The position numbers were made by a program, and so were the translations under genes. From positions 1 to 64,000 of the forward strand of contig NZ_AJLS01000114.1 in NCBI RefSeq assembly GCF_000307875.1: a stretch of 64,000 nucleotides of DNA. The letters run 5' to 3'. Under the pieces are notes generated by a model. It worked only from the letters and a program-made list of their open reading frames with translations, had not been told where the DNA came from and ran no database searches. Below, piece after piece: positions 1 through 8,027 of the stretch. The stretch's first letter is position 1. Each line of letters begins with the position of its first letter. This DNA is from Neobacillus bataviensis LMG 21833. GTDB taxonomy: Bacteria > Bacillota > Bacilli > Bacillales > Cytobacillaceae.

Positions 1-58
1 CTTTTTAGACTAACTTTAATATTATCCAAATCGTTGGATTTTGTCTTATTTAGAGCAA

Positions 59-138
59 TTAATCGGAATATCTCCGCTTATATCTGCATCTTAAGCTTCC
101 TTTATATACATTAACCGGAAATTCTCCGCCTATGAATT
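59..138. repeat. two-copy 52-bp direct repeat
   Basis: Positions 59-86 and 111-138 carry near-identical text built on TTAA(T/C)CGGAA, then (T/A)TCTCCGC and TAT, exactly 52 bp apart. Each copy has a small CGGA/TCCG inverted pair. The stretch 1-254 upstream of pncA holds no convincing ORF. The period equals that of five longer, unrelated-looking arrays in the window. Confidence 0.6.
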
Positions 139-254
139 CTCATAACTGCACTTAAAATAGTAACAGAACCAATTTAAGATGTTACAACTGTTTATAAATC
201 TGTGTATAATGGATTCAAGACATTAGTCAAGACAGTTAAAAGGGGCGATGGAAG

Positions 255-800
255 ATGAAGGCATTCATTAATATCGATTACACCTATGATTTTGTGGCAG
301 ATGCAGGGGCGTTAACCTGTGGAGAGCCTGGGCAGGCGATTGAAGGGAAGATTGTTGAATTGACGAAGGAATTTATCGCAAATGGCGACTACGTTGTTTT
401 TGCGATTGACGTTCATGATCAAGGAGACGAATACCATCCGGAGACGAAGCTGTTCCCGCCGCATAATTTACGCGGTACCGCCGGTCGAGACCTGTATGGG
501 GTACTTCAGGAAGTATATGAAGAGAATAAACAACTTGAAAATGTTGCTTATATGGATAAAACAAGATACTCAGCATTTGCCGGAACGGATCTTGAAATCA
601 AATTACGTGAGCGCGGTATTACAGAGGTTCACCTGGTGGGCGTTTGTACGGATATTTGTGTTCTTCATACGGCTGTTGATGCCTATAATAAGGGATTTAA
701 AATTGTTGTTTACAAAGATGCCGTAGCATCTTTCAATCTGGCAGGACACGAATGGGCGCTTGGACATTTTGAACAATCGCTTGGTGCAACGGTTAAATAG
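255..800 (+). CDS. pncA: nicotinamidase (isochorismatase-fold cysteine hydrolase)
   Basis: This enzyme hydrolyses nicotinamide to nicotinate in cytosolic NAD salvage. The 181-residue protein shows the family triad: Asp8 in the N-terminal NIDYTYDF, Lys102 in DKTRYSAF and the nucleophile Cys135 in GVCTDICVLHTA. Asp52, His54 and His70 are the likely metal ligands. Length is normal for the family. An RBS (aggggcgatgg) precedes the ATG. The next gene is nicotinate phosphoribosyltransferase, which uses its product, so the pair forms a functional unit with a gap of about 115 bp. Confidence is high because both the motifs and the neighbour agree. Confidence 0.93.
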   Translation: MKAFINIDYTYDFVADAGALTCGEPGQAIEGKIVELTKEFIANGDYVVFAIDVHDQGDEYHPETKLFPPHNLRGTAGRDLYGVLQEVYEENKQLENVAYMDKTRYSAFAGTDLEIKLRERGITEVHLVGVCTDICVLHTAVDAYNKGFKIVVYKDAVASFNLAGHEWALGHFEQSLGATVK

Positions 801-917
801 ACTTTTTAATCTAATAGCTGTCTTCATCCTATATGACTTGTCAGTCCGCAAGTTTCCATTTACGGTATTATGGGTTATAATGGTGAAAAGCTGTAATAGT
901 ATTTCGGAGGTCGAATT

Positions 918-2381
918 ATGAAACACATTTATCATGATGATAGTTTAGCTCTGCATACTGATCTATACCAGATTAATATGGCCGAGACGTATTGGAGAGA
1001 TGGGATACATAATAAACGTGCGGTCTTCGAACTATTTTTCCGCAAGCTTCCTTTCGGGAACGGTTATGCTGTTTTCGCAGGACTAGAGAAAATTATTCAA
1101 TATACTCAGGGCTTCCGTTTTAGCGAAGAAGACATAGAGTATTTGAAAAATGAAGTAGGATACAAGGACGATTTTCTTGAATATCTAAAAAATATGCGTT
1201 TCACTGGTTCCATTCGTTCGATGAAAGAGGGCGAACTTGTTTATGGCAATGAGCCGATTTTACGTGTCGAAGCACCACTTGGTGAAGCACAAATAATTGA
1301 AACTGCTTTGCTTAATATTGTGAATTACCAAACATTGATTGCCACGAAGGCTTCAAGAATCAAGCAAGTCGTCGGCAATGAAGTCGCGATGGAATTTGGG
1401 ACAAGACGAGCGCAGGAAATGGACGCAGCCATTTGGGGAACAAGATCTGCCTACCTTGCCGGCTTTGAAGCGACCAGCAATGTAAGAGCCGGGAAGCTAT
1501 TTGGTATTCCTGTTGCGGGCACTCATGCCCATTCTATGGTTCAAGCCTATAAGGATGAATATACCGCGTTCACGAAATATGCAGAATCACATAAGGACTG
1601 TGTCTTTTTAGTAGATACGTATGATACCCTTCGTCTCGGTGTACCAAATGCTATTAAAGTGGCAAAAGAGCTAGGGGACAAGATTAATTTTATCGGGATC
1701 CGCTTAGACAGCGGTGACCTTGCATACCTATCTAAAGAAGCACGGAAACTGTTGGATGAAGCAGGATTTACCAAAGCAAAAATTTACGCATCAAGCGATT
1801 TGGATGAGCATACGATTATCAACTTAAAAGCTCAGGGTGCTAAAATCGATAGCTGGGGAATCGGCACAAAGCTGATTACTGCCTACGATCAAGCGGCGCT
1901 CGGCGCTGTTTATAAAATTGTCTCGATAGAAGATGAGAACGGTAATATGGAGGATACGATTAAGATTTCCTCTAACCCCGATAAAGTGACGACACCAGGG
2001 ATGAAAAAGGTTTACCGGATTATCAATAATACGAACCACCATGCTGAAGGGGATTATATCACGATGGAGGATGAGAAGCTTCCTGAAAAGCGGCTCCGGA
2101 TGTTCCATCCAACCCATACGTATATTAATAAGGTGGTTACAAACTTTACAGCAAAAGAGCTTCATGAAGATATTTTTACTAATGGTGAGCTTGTTTATGA
2201 AATTCCTTGCCTTGAAGAATCTCGTGAGTACCTAAAGCAAAACCTTGATGCATTATGGGACGAGTATAAGCGGATTATGAATCCAGAGGACTATCCGCTT
2301 GACTTAAGTCAAAAGTGCTGGGATAACAAGATGAAAAATATTGAAGAAGTGAAAGAGAAAGTGGCAGCAATGAAGGAATAG
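918..2381 (+). CDS. pncB: nicotinate phosphoribosyltransferase
   Basis: The product converts nicotinate and PRPP to nicotinate mononucleotide, the second step of NAD salvage after PncA. The 487-residue length and the order of blocks fit the family: an N-terminal LALHTDLYQINMAETY, a central FGTRRAQEMDAA, then GTHAHSMVQA and the phosphate-binding region FIGIRLDSGDLAYLS. The start has a good GGAGG (cggaggtcgaatt). A GC-rich terminator hairpin follows directly. Nothing is odd about the gene. Confidence 0.94.
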   Translation: MKHIYHDDSLALHTDLYQINMAETYWRDGIHNKRAVFELFFRKLPFGNGYAVFAGLEKIIQYTQGFRFSEEDIEYLKNEVGYKDDFLEYLKNMRFTGSIRSMKEGELVYGNEPILRVEAPLGEAQIIETALLNIVNYQTLIATKASRIKQVVGNEVAMEFGTRRAQEMDAAIWGTRSAYLAGFEATSNVRAGKLFGIPVAGTHAHSMVQAYKDEYTAFTKYAESHKDCVFLVDTYDTLRLGVPNAIKVAKELGDKINFIGIRLDSGDLAYLSKEARKLLDEAGFTKAKIYASSDLDEHTIINLKAQGAKIDSWGIGTKLITAYDQAALGAVYKIVSIEDENGNMEDTIKISSNPDKVTTPGMKKVYRIINNTNHHAEGDYITMEDEKLPEKRLRMFHPTHTYINKVVTNFTAKELHEDIFTNGELVYEIPCLEESREYLKQNLDALWDEYKRIMNPEDYPLDLSQKCWDNKMKNIEEVKEKVAAMKE

Positions 2382-2389
2382 GCATAGTC

Positions 2390-2416
2390 GGGCGTCCTGT
2401 GAAGGGCGCCTTTTTC
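2390..2416 (+). terminator. rho-independent terminator after pncB
   Basis: A GC-rich stem, GGGCGTCC with AGGGCGCC and one mismatch, is followed by TTTTTC, nine bases after the pncB stop. Confidence 0.8.
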
Positions 2417-2473
2417 TATGAAAAAAAATGGGAGTGTGGCAAAAGTACCGTAATGGAATAGACAAGTATAGCT

Positions 2474-2513
2474 AGTCAACCAAATTGACAACCAATACCG
2501 GATTTTGTATAGT
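2474..2513 (+). promoter_or_regulatory. promoter and MarR-type operator of the marR gene
   Basis: The 17-bp near-palindrome at 2474-2490 (AGTCAACCAAATTGACA) matches 14 of 17 bases of the perfect palindrome at 3634-3650. Its right arm is also a consensus -35 box, TTGACA at 2485-2490. A 17-bp spacer leads to TATAGT at 2508-2513. This predicts transcription from about 2520 and autorepression of the regulator. Confidence 0.75.
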
Positions 2514-2545
2514 AGGTGGCGAAGATGATGATTGGAGTGAATCGT

Positions 2546-2980
2546 TTGATTTCAAACTCTGAATTGCAAAATTTGGATCTTATCGACCTATTAAGTGAGC
2601 GTCATAGTTTGGTTCGAAAAATCTCAGAGAAAGCATGGAACAATCAAAGTGAGATTTATATTTCAAATTCTGAATGGTATATCATGGCTAGGATTTATAA
2701 AAAACAGCCTAGCATTTCGTATGTGACAAAAAATGTAGAAATTTCTCGTCAGGCGATCCATAAGTTTATCAAAAATCTTTCTGATAAGGGATTAGTTGAA
2801 GTCAAAAATGTAGAAAACAACAAGAAGGAAAAATGTATCCGGTTAACAGCCTTAGGTGAAGAATGCTACGAAAAAAACGGGGCACTCAAAGCCCAACTAG
2901 AGGAAAAGATTGCTGAAAAAATAGGCGCGGAGCAAGTACATATTCTTAAAGACCTATTAAAGTTAGATTGGGACATATAA
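2546..2980 (+). CDS. MarR-family winged-helix repressor
   Basis: This DNA-binding regulator probably represses its own promoter and the divergent CarD-like/MFS promoters, which share its operator. The wing-helix segment runs from about PSISYVTKNVEISRQAIHKF to GLVEVKNVENNKKEKCIRLT, typical of MarR. The start is uncertain. The consensus promoter predicts a 5' end near 2520, so I prefer the TTG at 2546, which has GGAG eight bases upstream. ATG at 2525 or 2528 and GTG at 2516 are in frame but would give an almost leaderless message or lie outside it. The inducer is unknown. Confidence 0.82.
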   Translation: MISNSELQNLDLIDLLSERHSLVRKISEKAWNNQSEIYISNSEWYIMARIYKKQPSISYVTKNVEISRQAIHKFIKNLSDKGLVEVKNVENNKKEKCIRLTALGEECYEKNGALKAQLEEKIAEKIGAEQVHILKDLLKLDWDI

Positions 2981-3004
2981 AATTTACAGCTACGAAAAGA
3001 AACT

Positions 3005-3049
3005 AAAAACCCACGCTTTGTTCATTTAAATGACGAAGCGTGGGTTTTT
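3005..3049. terminator. bidirectional terminator between marR and carD-like gene
   Basis: A long stem of AAAACCCACGCTT and AAGCGTGGGTTTTT carries A- and T-runs that serve both converging genes. Confidence 0.88.
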
Positions 3050-3071
3050 CTTTATATTCAGATCGTCAATC

Positions 3072-3575
3072 TTATTTCATTTCCTTTATAAACCTTATTA
3101 CCATTTCATTTATTTCTTCAAAAGTAGTCTCCAATGATATAGCTAATTCTTTAAATAGGATATTTTGTGTATTATTCAATAGTTTACGGTCTTGTTCGTA
3201 GAGTTTTTTTCCATGAAGTTCAGCTTCAACTTTTTTCTGCATCAGCGTATTTACCACCATAGCAATGTCTTTCCGATCACCGGTGTTTATAATATCGGAA
3301 AATAACTTGAAACGTATATTAGGATTATCAACCCATTTTATCCCTGGATTTTTGAAAGATTCAAGGATTTCATTGGTCTCTTCTTGTTGGATCAGTTCAA
3401 GCATGACCACTTTATCATTATTTACAGGAGTACTTATGGTTAATTGATGATTATTATCCATAGGATGTAATACATAATAAGTTCTTGTAATACCTGAAAT
3501 AGTTTTCTCACAAATATCGTCAATTTTGCAAATACCATGTGCGGAATAGATGACCAAATCTCCAATAGTAAACAT
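3072..3575 (-). CDS. CarD/CdnL-TRCF-domain transcription regulator
   Basis: The N-terminus MFTIGDLVIYSAHGICKIDDI is the usual opening of the CarD/CdnL RNA-polymerase interaction domain, which contacts the beta subunit and stabilises open promoters. A helical C-terminal half follows, about 167 residues in all. I chose the ATG at 3575 because GGGGAG lies six bases upstream; in-frame ATG and TTG codons further upstream (to 3602) lack this fit. The gene is divergent from the MFS pump and shares a palindromic operator with it. The companionship of a CarD-like protein with a MarR/efflux unit is unusual, and its role there is unknown. Confidence 0.8.
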   Translation of the reverse strand: MFTIGDLVIYSAHGICKIDDICEKTISGITRTYYVLHPMDNNHQLTISTPVNNDKVVMLELIQQEETNEILESFKNPGIKWVDNPNIRFKLFSDIINTGDRKDIAMVVNTLMQKKVEAELHGKKLYEQDRKLLNNTQNILFKELAISLETTFEEINEMVIRFIKEMK

Positions 3576-3597
3576 TTGTTCACTCCCCATATATCTC

Positions 3598-3674
3598 ACC
3601 AACTAAGTTAATAATACCTCAATGAAAAAATAATGTCAACTAAGTTGACATTTTGAAAAAATTTTTGATATAGT
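3598..3674. promoter_or_regulatory. divergent promoters sharing one MarR operator
   Basis: TGTCAACTAAGTTGACA at 3634-3650 is a perfect palindrome. Each arm reads TTGACA outwards and so supplies the -35 box for a divergent promoter. On the plus strand, TTGACA 3645-3650, an 18-bp spacer and TATAGT 3669-3674 drive the MFS gene. On the minus strand, TTGACA 3639-3634, a 17-bp spacer and TATTAT 3616-3611 drive the CarD-like gene. A partial third site, CAACTAAGTTAA, overlaps the minus-strand start point at about 3599-3611. Confidence 0.78.
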
Positions 3675-3805
3675 TAACAAATCGTTTGTATCTGGGGGTG
3701 TACTACGGATTGGATTATTGCTGATAATCGAAATTATGACATATCTATTTCAGCAGGAAAGAAACAAAGGGTACACGAAATTTTAATTGAAGGAGTTTTA
3801 AATAA

Positions 3806-5257
3806 GTGAATAATACAGCACGGAAGCAACTTAACATAAGTCAGAATCAACAAAGTAATACAGTACAGACTCAACAATTCAAAACAGGCCCAATCATGGC
3901 TGCGCTTTTTGTAGCAGGATTTGTCGGACTGTTTAGTGAAACGGCATTAAATATTGCCTTAGGAGATTTAAGTCAAATATTTAGCGTTAGTGCAACGACG
4001 ATCGGTTGGTTAGCAACTGGCTATTTCTTAACGTTAGGTATTTTAGTGCCGGTAACCGGCATATTGATGCAGAAGTTTACAACAAGACAAATGTTTTTGA
4101 CTTCTATATCACTATCCCTAATCGGAACCTTAATAGCCGCAGTTGCACCTGTCTTTAGTCTTTTATTGGTGGCACGTGTAATCCAAGCGGCGGGATTAGC
4201 CATTGCTTTACCTTTAACGCAAAATGTTATCTTCACCATCTTCCCGCCAAATAAACGAGGCGCTGCGATGGGAGTTATGGGCTTAGTTATGCTAGCTGGC
4301 CCAGCATTAGGCCCTACCATTGCGGGACTTATTTTAGATACATTATCATGGCATTGGATTTTCTGGGTTACAGTACCTTTCTTACTATTTTCTCTATTTT
4401 TTGGGATTAAGTATTTACCGAATGTGAATGAGGTTCGCAAGGTTTCGATTGATGCAGTATCGGTTATTCTTTCGACAATCGGATTCGGTGGGGTCGTTTA
4501 CGGATTTAGTGTATCGGGGGATGCCGGTTGGACAAGCGCATCAGTTCTTGGATCCATCATCATTGGATTTGCAGCACTTATTCTTTTTGCCATTCGTCAA
4601 ACGAAAATGGAGATGCCAATGCTGAATCTAAGAGCATTTAAAACCCCGCTTTTCGTTATTGGCGTTATCTCAAGTTTTATCACGTTTTTTAATATGTTGT
4701 CCATGCTTGTTATTTTACCAATGTACATGCAAATGTCTCTATTAATAGCTGCATTTACAACAGGTCTCGTCCTTCTGCCAGGAAGCTTGCTTAACTGTAT
4801 ATTAGCTCCAACCATTGGTCGTTTATTTGATAAATATGGGCCGAAAGCGGTTATTACACCTGGAACTATTTTAGTAGCAATTGGTTATGTATTTTATTCA
4901 CAATTTGGTACGGACACGGCTTTATGGATGATTGTGGTCACACATATTGTCATGATGTTAGGGATAGGGGCAGTGCTTGCATCTGTGCAAACAAACACGT
5001 TAAATTCTCTTCCAAAACAGTACTATCCAGATGGAATAGCTATCACTCAAACGATCCAACAAGTAGCTGGCGCCATTGGAATTGCCGTAATTGTTTCGCT
5101 TTTATCAGCTAAACAAAATAGTTACCTAGCAACTACTGCCAATGACTTGCCACAAGCAACCGCAGCTGGGTCATCACTAGTCTTTACTATCGGTTTAGTA
5201 TTAGCGGTGGTGAATGTTGTACTGTCTTTATTCATGAAAAAGCCAAGTTCCCATTAA
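3806..5257 (+). CDS. MFS drug:H+ antiporter, DHA2/EmrB-QacA type (14 TM)
   Basis: This integral membrane pump probably exports toxic organic compounds. The 483-residue protein carries the family motifs: ATGYFLTLGILVPVTGILMQKF (TM2), a motif-A/B region VARVIQAAGLAIALPLTQN and motif C-like GPALGPTIAGLI. Length suits 14 membrane segments. The start is GTG at 3806 with AAGGAG ten bases upstream; no better ATG lies nearby. It is divergent from the CarD-like gene and likely cotranscribed with the stress protein 30-40 bp downstream. It is closely similar in layout to the second pump at 22.3-23.8 kb. Confidence 0.9.
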   Translation: MNNTARKQLNISQNQQSNTVQTQQFKTGPIMAALFVAGFVGLFSETALNIALGDLSQIFSVSATTIGWLATGYFLTLGILVPVTGILMQKFTTRQMFLTSISLSLIGTLIAAVAPVFSLLLVARVIQAAGLAIALPLTQNVIFTIFPPNKRGAAMGVMGLVMLAGPALGPTIAGLILDTLSWHWIFWVTVPFLLFSLFFGIKYLPNVNEVRKVSIDAVSVILSTIGFGGVVYGFSVSGDAGWTSASVLGSIIIGFAALILFAIRQTKMEMPMLNLRAFKTPLFVIGVISSFITFFNMLSMLVILPMYMQMSLLIAAFTTGLVLLPGSLLNCILAPTIGRLFDKYGPKAVITPGTILVAIGYVFYSQFGTDTALWMIVVTHIVMMLGIGAVLASVQTNTLNSLPKQYYPDGIAITQTIQQVAGAIGIAVIVSLLSAKQNSYLATTANDLPQATAAGSSLVFTIGLVLAVVNVVLSLFMKKPSSH

Positions 5258-5295
5258 TCTAAAGGCAAAACAAATGTTAGTAGGAGATGTGGCAG

Positions 5296-5748
5296 ATGGA
5301 TCATTATAAAAGTATTTTAGTAGCGGTAGATGGTTCCAAAGAAGCTGAATTTGCATTTCACAAATCAATCAATGTTGCAAAACGTAATAAAAATTCTTTA
5401 TTAACAATAGTAAATGTAATCAATACTCGTTCATTTGAAGCTTTTGATCGCTCAGTTGTTGAGCATGCACAGAAGTCAGCAGAGGAACTGTTAAATGGCT
5501 ACAAATCACAGGCTGAAGCTGAAGGGGTTAAAAATGTAAAGGTAGTAATCAAATACGGTTCCCCGAAAATTATGATTACTGGTGAGATGGCTAACATAGC
5601 CAAAGCTGATTTAATTATGTGTGGTGCTACGGGGCTAAATGCGGTGGAACGATTCTTAACTGGTTCCGTATCTGAAGCAATCGTTCGGTCAGCTAAATGC
5701 GATGTTTTAGTGATTCGCAGACCAGTTTTACATGCCGTTAAAGGATGA
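5296..5748 (+). CDS. universal stress protein, UspA family, ATP-binding type
   Basis: This small cytosolic alpha/beta protein of 150 residues opens with DHYKSILVAVDGSKEAEFA. It ends with the nucleotide-binding signature G-2X-G-9X-G-S, seen as GATGLNAVERFLTGSVS, so it should bind ATP. TAGGAG at 5281-5286 is correctly spaced for the ATG at 5296 and would touch the ATG at 5287, so the later start is chosen. Its position directly behind the efflux pump suggests a MarR-controlled two-gene operon. Confidence 0.9.
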   Translation: MDHYKSILVAVDGSKEAEFAFHKSINVAKRNKNSLLTIVNVINTRSFEAFDRSVVEHAQKSAEELLNGYKSQAEAEGVKNVKVVIKYGSPKIMITGEMANIAKADLIMCGATGLNAVERFLTGSVSEAIVRSAKCDVLVIRRPVLHAVKG

Positions 5749-5764
5749 TGATATTGGGCATTTT

Positions 5765-5786
5765 AAGCGGGGGAAATCCCCCGCTT
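5765..5786. terminator. GC-rich hairpin between usp and iclR
   Basis: AAGCGGGGG and CCCCCGCTT form a perfect nine-pair stem around a four-base loop between two converging genes. The following U-run is weak on both strands. Confidence 0.6.
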
Positions 5787-5818
5787 CTAAGTACTATTCG
5801 TCCTTATTTCATATGCGA

Positions 5819-6574
5819 TTAATAGCCGAAAGTACCTGAAATTTCTTTGCTGATTCGGATTAAATATTGAGATAGTTCATTATTTTCATCGAAAGGGATA
5901 AACTCAGAAAAGCCGACAACCGTTATGGTTCCAAGAAGTTTTTTCTTATAGTTTAATACTGGGATAGATACCGATGACACAGAAGATACCAGTGGCTCCC
6001 GTGCAAAGGAAATTTCTTTCTCTTGAATGATTTTGCATTCATCTTCAAGCTGAGAAACCTTATCTTGCGGAATTTGAGTAAATTCCTTTGCCTTCCATTC
6101 GCGAATTAGATGCTCGTCCATGAAGGCCATAAACACTTTTCCTGTTGCAGAACGAATAGGAAGAAAGGTTCCTATTTGAGCGCCAATATTAATCCCGCGA
6201 TTGTTGTTCAACTCTTTTACAACCATTGGACCATTAGAGGTCCAGCTGGCAAATAGGACGGTACTCGAACTCTTTTCGTTAATTTCATGCAAAAAAGGTG
6301 AGACCCGGTCAATCACATTTTCTTGATCTACAGCAGCCATTCCATATTCAATCAACTTGCTTCCTAATATATATTCTCCCGTATCCTTGGTACGATAAAG
6401 GATGCCTAATTGTGTGAAGGTATTTAAATATTTATAAAGATTACTTTTTGTAATCTGTGTTAATTCTTGAATATCGGAAAACTTAAGTGGCCTGCCCTGT
6501 TTGGCTATTGCTTCTATAATCCCCATCCCTATTTCTAACGATTGGATGGTTGTTCCTTTTTTAATGACTTCCAT
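5819..6574 (-). CDS. IclR-family transcription regulator
   Basis: The 251-residue protein has an N-terminal winged helix (IQSLEIGMGIIEAIAKQGRP, then FSDIQELTQITKSNLYKYLNTF). The C-terminal IclR effector domain includes GTFLPIRSATGKVFMAF and FAREPLVSSVSSVSIPVLN. AGGAGG lies six bases before the ATG at 6574, so the upstream in-frame extension to 6643 is rejected. It is divergent from the phosphotriesterase operon. Motifs in its own upstream region recur at the gentisate operon near 52.2-52.4 kb. IclR-type GenR controls gentisate genes in Corynebacterium, so a GenR-like role is a reasonable inference, not shown. Confidence 0.9.
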   Translation of the reverse strand: MEVIKKGTTIQSLEIGMGIIEAIAKQGRPLKFSDIQELTQITKSNLYKYLNTFTQLGILYRTKDTGEYILGSKLIEYGMAAVDQENVIDRVSPFLHEINEKSSSTVLFASWTSNGPMVVKELNNNRGINIGAQIGTFLPIRSATGKVFMAFMDEHLIREWKAKEFTQIPQDKVSQLEDECKIIQEKEISFAREPLVSSVSSVSIPVLNYKKKLLGTITVVGFSEFIPFDENNELSQYLIRISKEISGTFGY

Positions 6575-6712
6575 ATTGAACCTCCTAGAGACCTTAATCC
6601 CTATTTTACCATATCTGTAAATCCTACAGTCGAACAAGGGCAATAATTATCCAATTTAGAATTATTAGAAAAATGTTTGACTTTGGTATAACAATATTAT
6701 AATATAAAATCA

Positions 6713-6745
6713 ATAAATAGTGATCCATGTCACTATTTATGGAAT
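6713..6745. promoter_or_regulatory. inverted repeat, candidate IclR operator
   Basis: ATAAATAGTGA (6713-6723) and its exact complement TCACTATTTAT (6730-6740) flank a six-base spacer, followed by GGAAT. The right half, TCACTATTTATGGAA, recurs upstream of the 3-hydroxybenzoate hydroxylase gene at 52350-52364. Confidence 0.65.
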
Positions 6746-6759
6746 AGAAAGCGATTACA
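6746..6759 (+). promoter_or_regulatory. possible CcpA cre box
   Basis: AGAAAGCGATTACA agrees with 12 of 14 positions of the Bacillus cre consensus TGWAARCGYTWNCW. A weaker cre-like match (TGAAAGCGATTAAA) lies at 16411-16424, before the FAD monooxygenase gene. Both mismatch at the Y position, so the call is tentative. Confidence 0.35.
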
Positions 6760-6822
6760 ACCCTAAGATAGCATTTTGGGAAGGATAATGATATTTACCC
6801 AAGCAAGCAGATTTTTTTTTCG

Positions 6823-6884
6823 TTGGATTAAACCGACTGGTCTGTTATAAAAATCTTTCTTATTATCTAGACCGACTGGTCTGT
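6823..6884 (+). promoter_or_regulatory. promoter with two TetR-type operators
   Basis: Two copies of (A/G)ACCGACTGGTCTGT lie at 6830-6845 and 6869-6884, 39 bp apart; the core AGACC-N4-GGTCT is palindromic. A plausible promoter, TTGGAT (6823-6828), 16-bp spacer and TTATAA (6845-6850), encloses the first copy. A similar sequence, AGACCGGTTGGTTT, stands at the tetR gene at 21379-21392. I infer that this LmrA/YxaF-type TetR represses the operon. Confidence 0.65.
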
Positions 6885-6965
6885 ACAAACATTCTCTTTA
6901 CAACTCAATCATCGTCTTCGACACCTCTTAAGGTGAGGAACTATTAAATGATAGGAGGTTTTATA

Positions 6966-8006
6966 ATGCTAGATAATTTAGAAACGAAAAATTCAGGTGC
7001 TGTTCGTACAGTTCTTGGACTAGTGCCGACTCAACAACTAGGGATTGTGCTCATTCATGAATCACTATTATCTGTAGTGCCTGGTGCACAGTTTGCACCA
7101 GAAATTGAGATGGACAGAAGTAAGATATTTGAGGAATTAAAGCGTAAGCTTACTGAGTTTCGTAGAGTTGGAGGAAAAACAATTGTTGACCGCAGCGGTA
7201 TGTTTCACGGTCGTGATGTCAAGCTTTACGAAACACTTTCCAAAACAACAGGTGTCCATATCGTAGCGTCAACGGGTTTAGGGCCTGAGCCGATGTTAAG
7301 CGGTTACTTTCTTACACCACAAAAAAATCCGCCTACACCATGGTCTGCAGAACAATTTGCTGATTTGTTCGTAAAAGAGGTGACAGAAGGAATCGTTGTA
7401 CCACGTATTGAACGTTCAGGACTTGCAGGATTAGTGACGTCAATTGCAAGTCAAAGTGGTATTTCGGAAAAAGAGACGAGTCTTTTCCGTGGTTCTGCGC
7501 AGGCAGCTCGCGCAACGGGAGTACCTGTATCTGTACAATACGGAACAGATGCTGTTAATGATCTAGAAATTTTATTAGGTGAAGGCATTGAACCAAACCG
7601 TGTCATCATCGGAGGCCTTGACCGTCTGGATGCAGCAAAACGTAAAGAAGCATTCGCTGTTGCACGTCGCGGTGCTTATATTGCTTTGGATCATGTTGGC
7701 TGGACAACGCACGAAGGTTACGTTAGTGACGTGGATCGTGCTCAATTAGTTGCAGTGTTATTTGCAGAGGGTCTTGGTGACCGTGTATTGATTTCAACGA
7801 ATGCGGTGGGTGTTGCAAAGGGTCATGAGGCAAAAGATCTTGGATTCGATTACTTACTGACAAAATTCGTACCAATATTACGTAAAGCCGGTGTGACGGA
7901 CGAACAGGTTCGTGTTCTTTTAGAGGAAAACCCACAACGTGTACTTACTGCCCAGCTTTTAGCAGCTGCAGAAAAGGAATCTGTTGTGGCAGCAGAGCAA
8001 AACTAA
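6966..8006 (+). CDS. phosphotriesterase-family TIM-barrel protein, metal ligands lost
   Basis: The 346-residue protein aligns along its length with the next gene and with phosphotriesterase-like amidohydrolases (GGKTIVDRSGMFHGRDV, LISTNAVG). Every metal position differs from the active-type neighbour: His-x-His is H31-E-S33, the carbamylated Lys is Thr158, the two later His are Gln191 and Gly217, and the final Asp is Asn279. It should therefore not be a binuclear metal hydrolase. A structural or regulatory partner of its paralogue is the likeliest role. The ATG at 6966 has AGGAGG seven bases upstream, so the ATG at 6948 is rejected. It is the first gene of the operon. Confidence 0.85.
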   Translation: MLDNLETKNSGAVRTVLGLVPTQQLGIVLIHESLLSVVPGAQFAPEIEMDRSKIFEELKRKLTEFRRVGGKTIVDRSGMFHGRDVKLYETLSKTTGVHIVASTGLGPEPMLSGYFLTPQKNPPTPWSAEQFADLFVKEVTEGIVVPRIERSGLAGLVTSIASQSGISEKETSLFRGSAQAARATGVPVSVQYGTDAVNDLEILLGEGIEPNRVIIGGLDRLDAAKRKEAFAVARRGAYIALDHVGWTTHEGYVSDVDRAQLVAVLFAEGLGDRVLISTNAVGVAKGHEAKDLGFDYLLTKFVPILRKAGVTDEQVRVLLEENPQRVLTAQLLAAAEKESVVAAEQN

Positions 8007-8027
8007 AGGTGAGGAGTGAATAAATAA

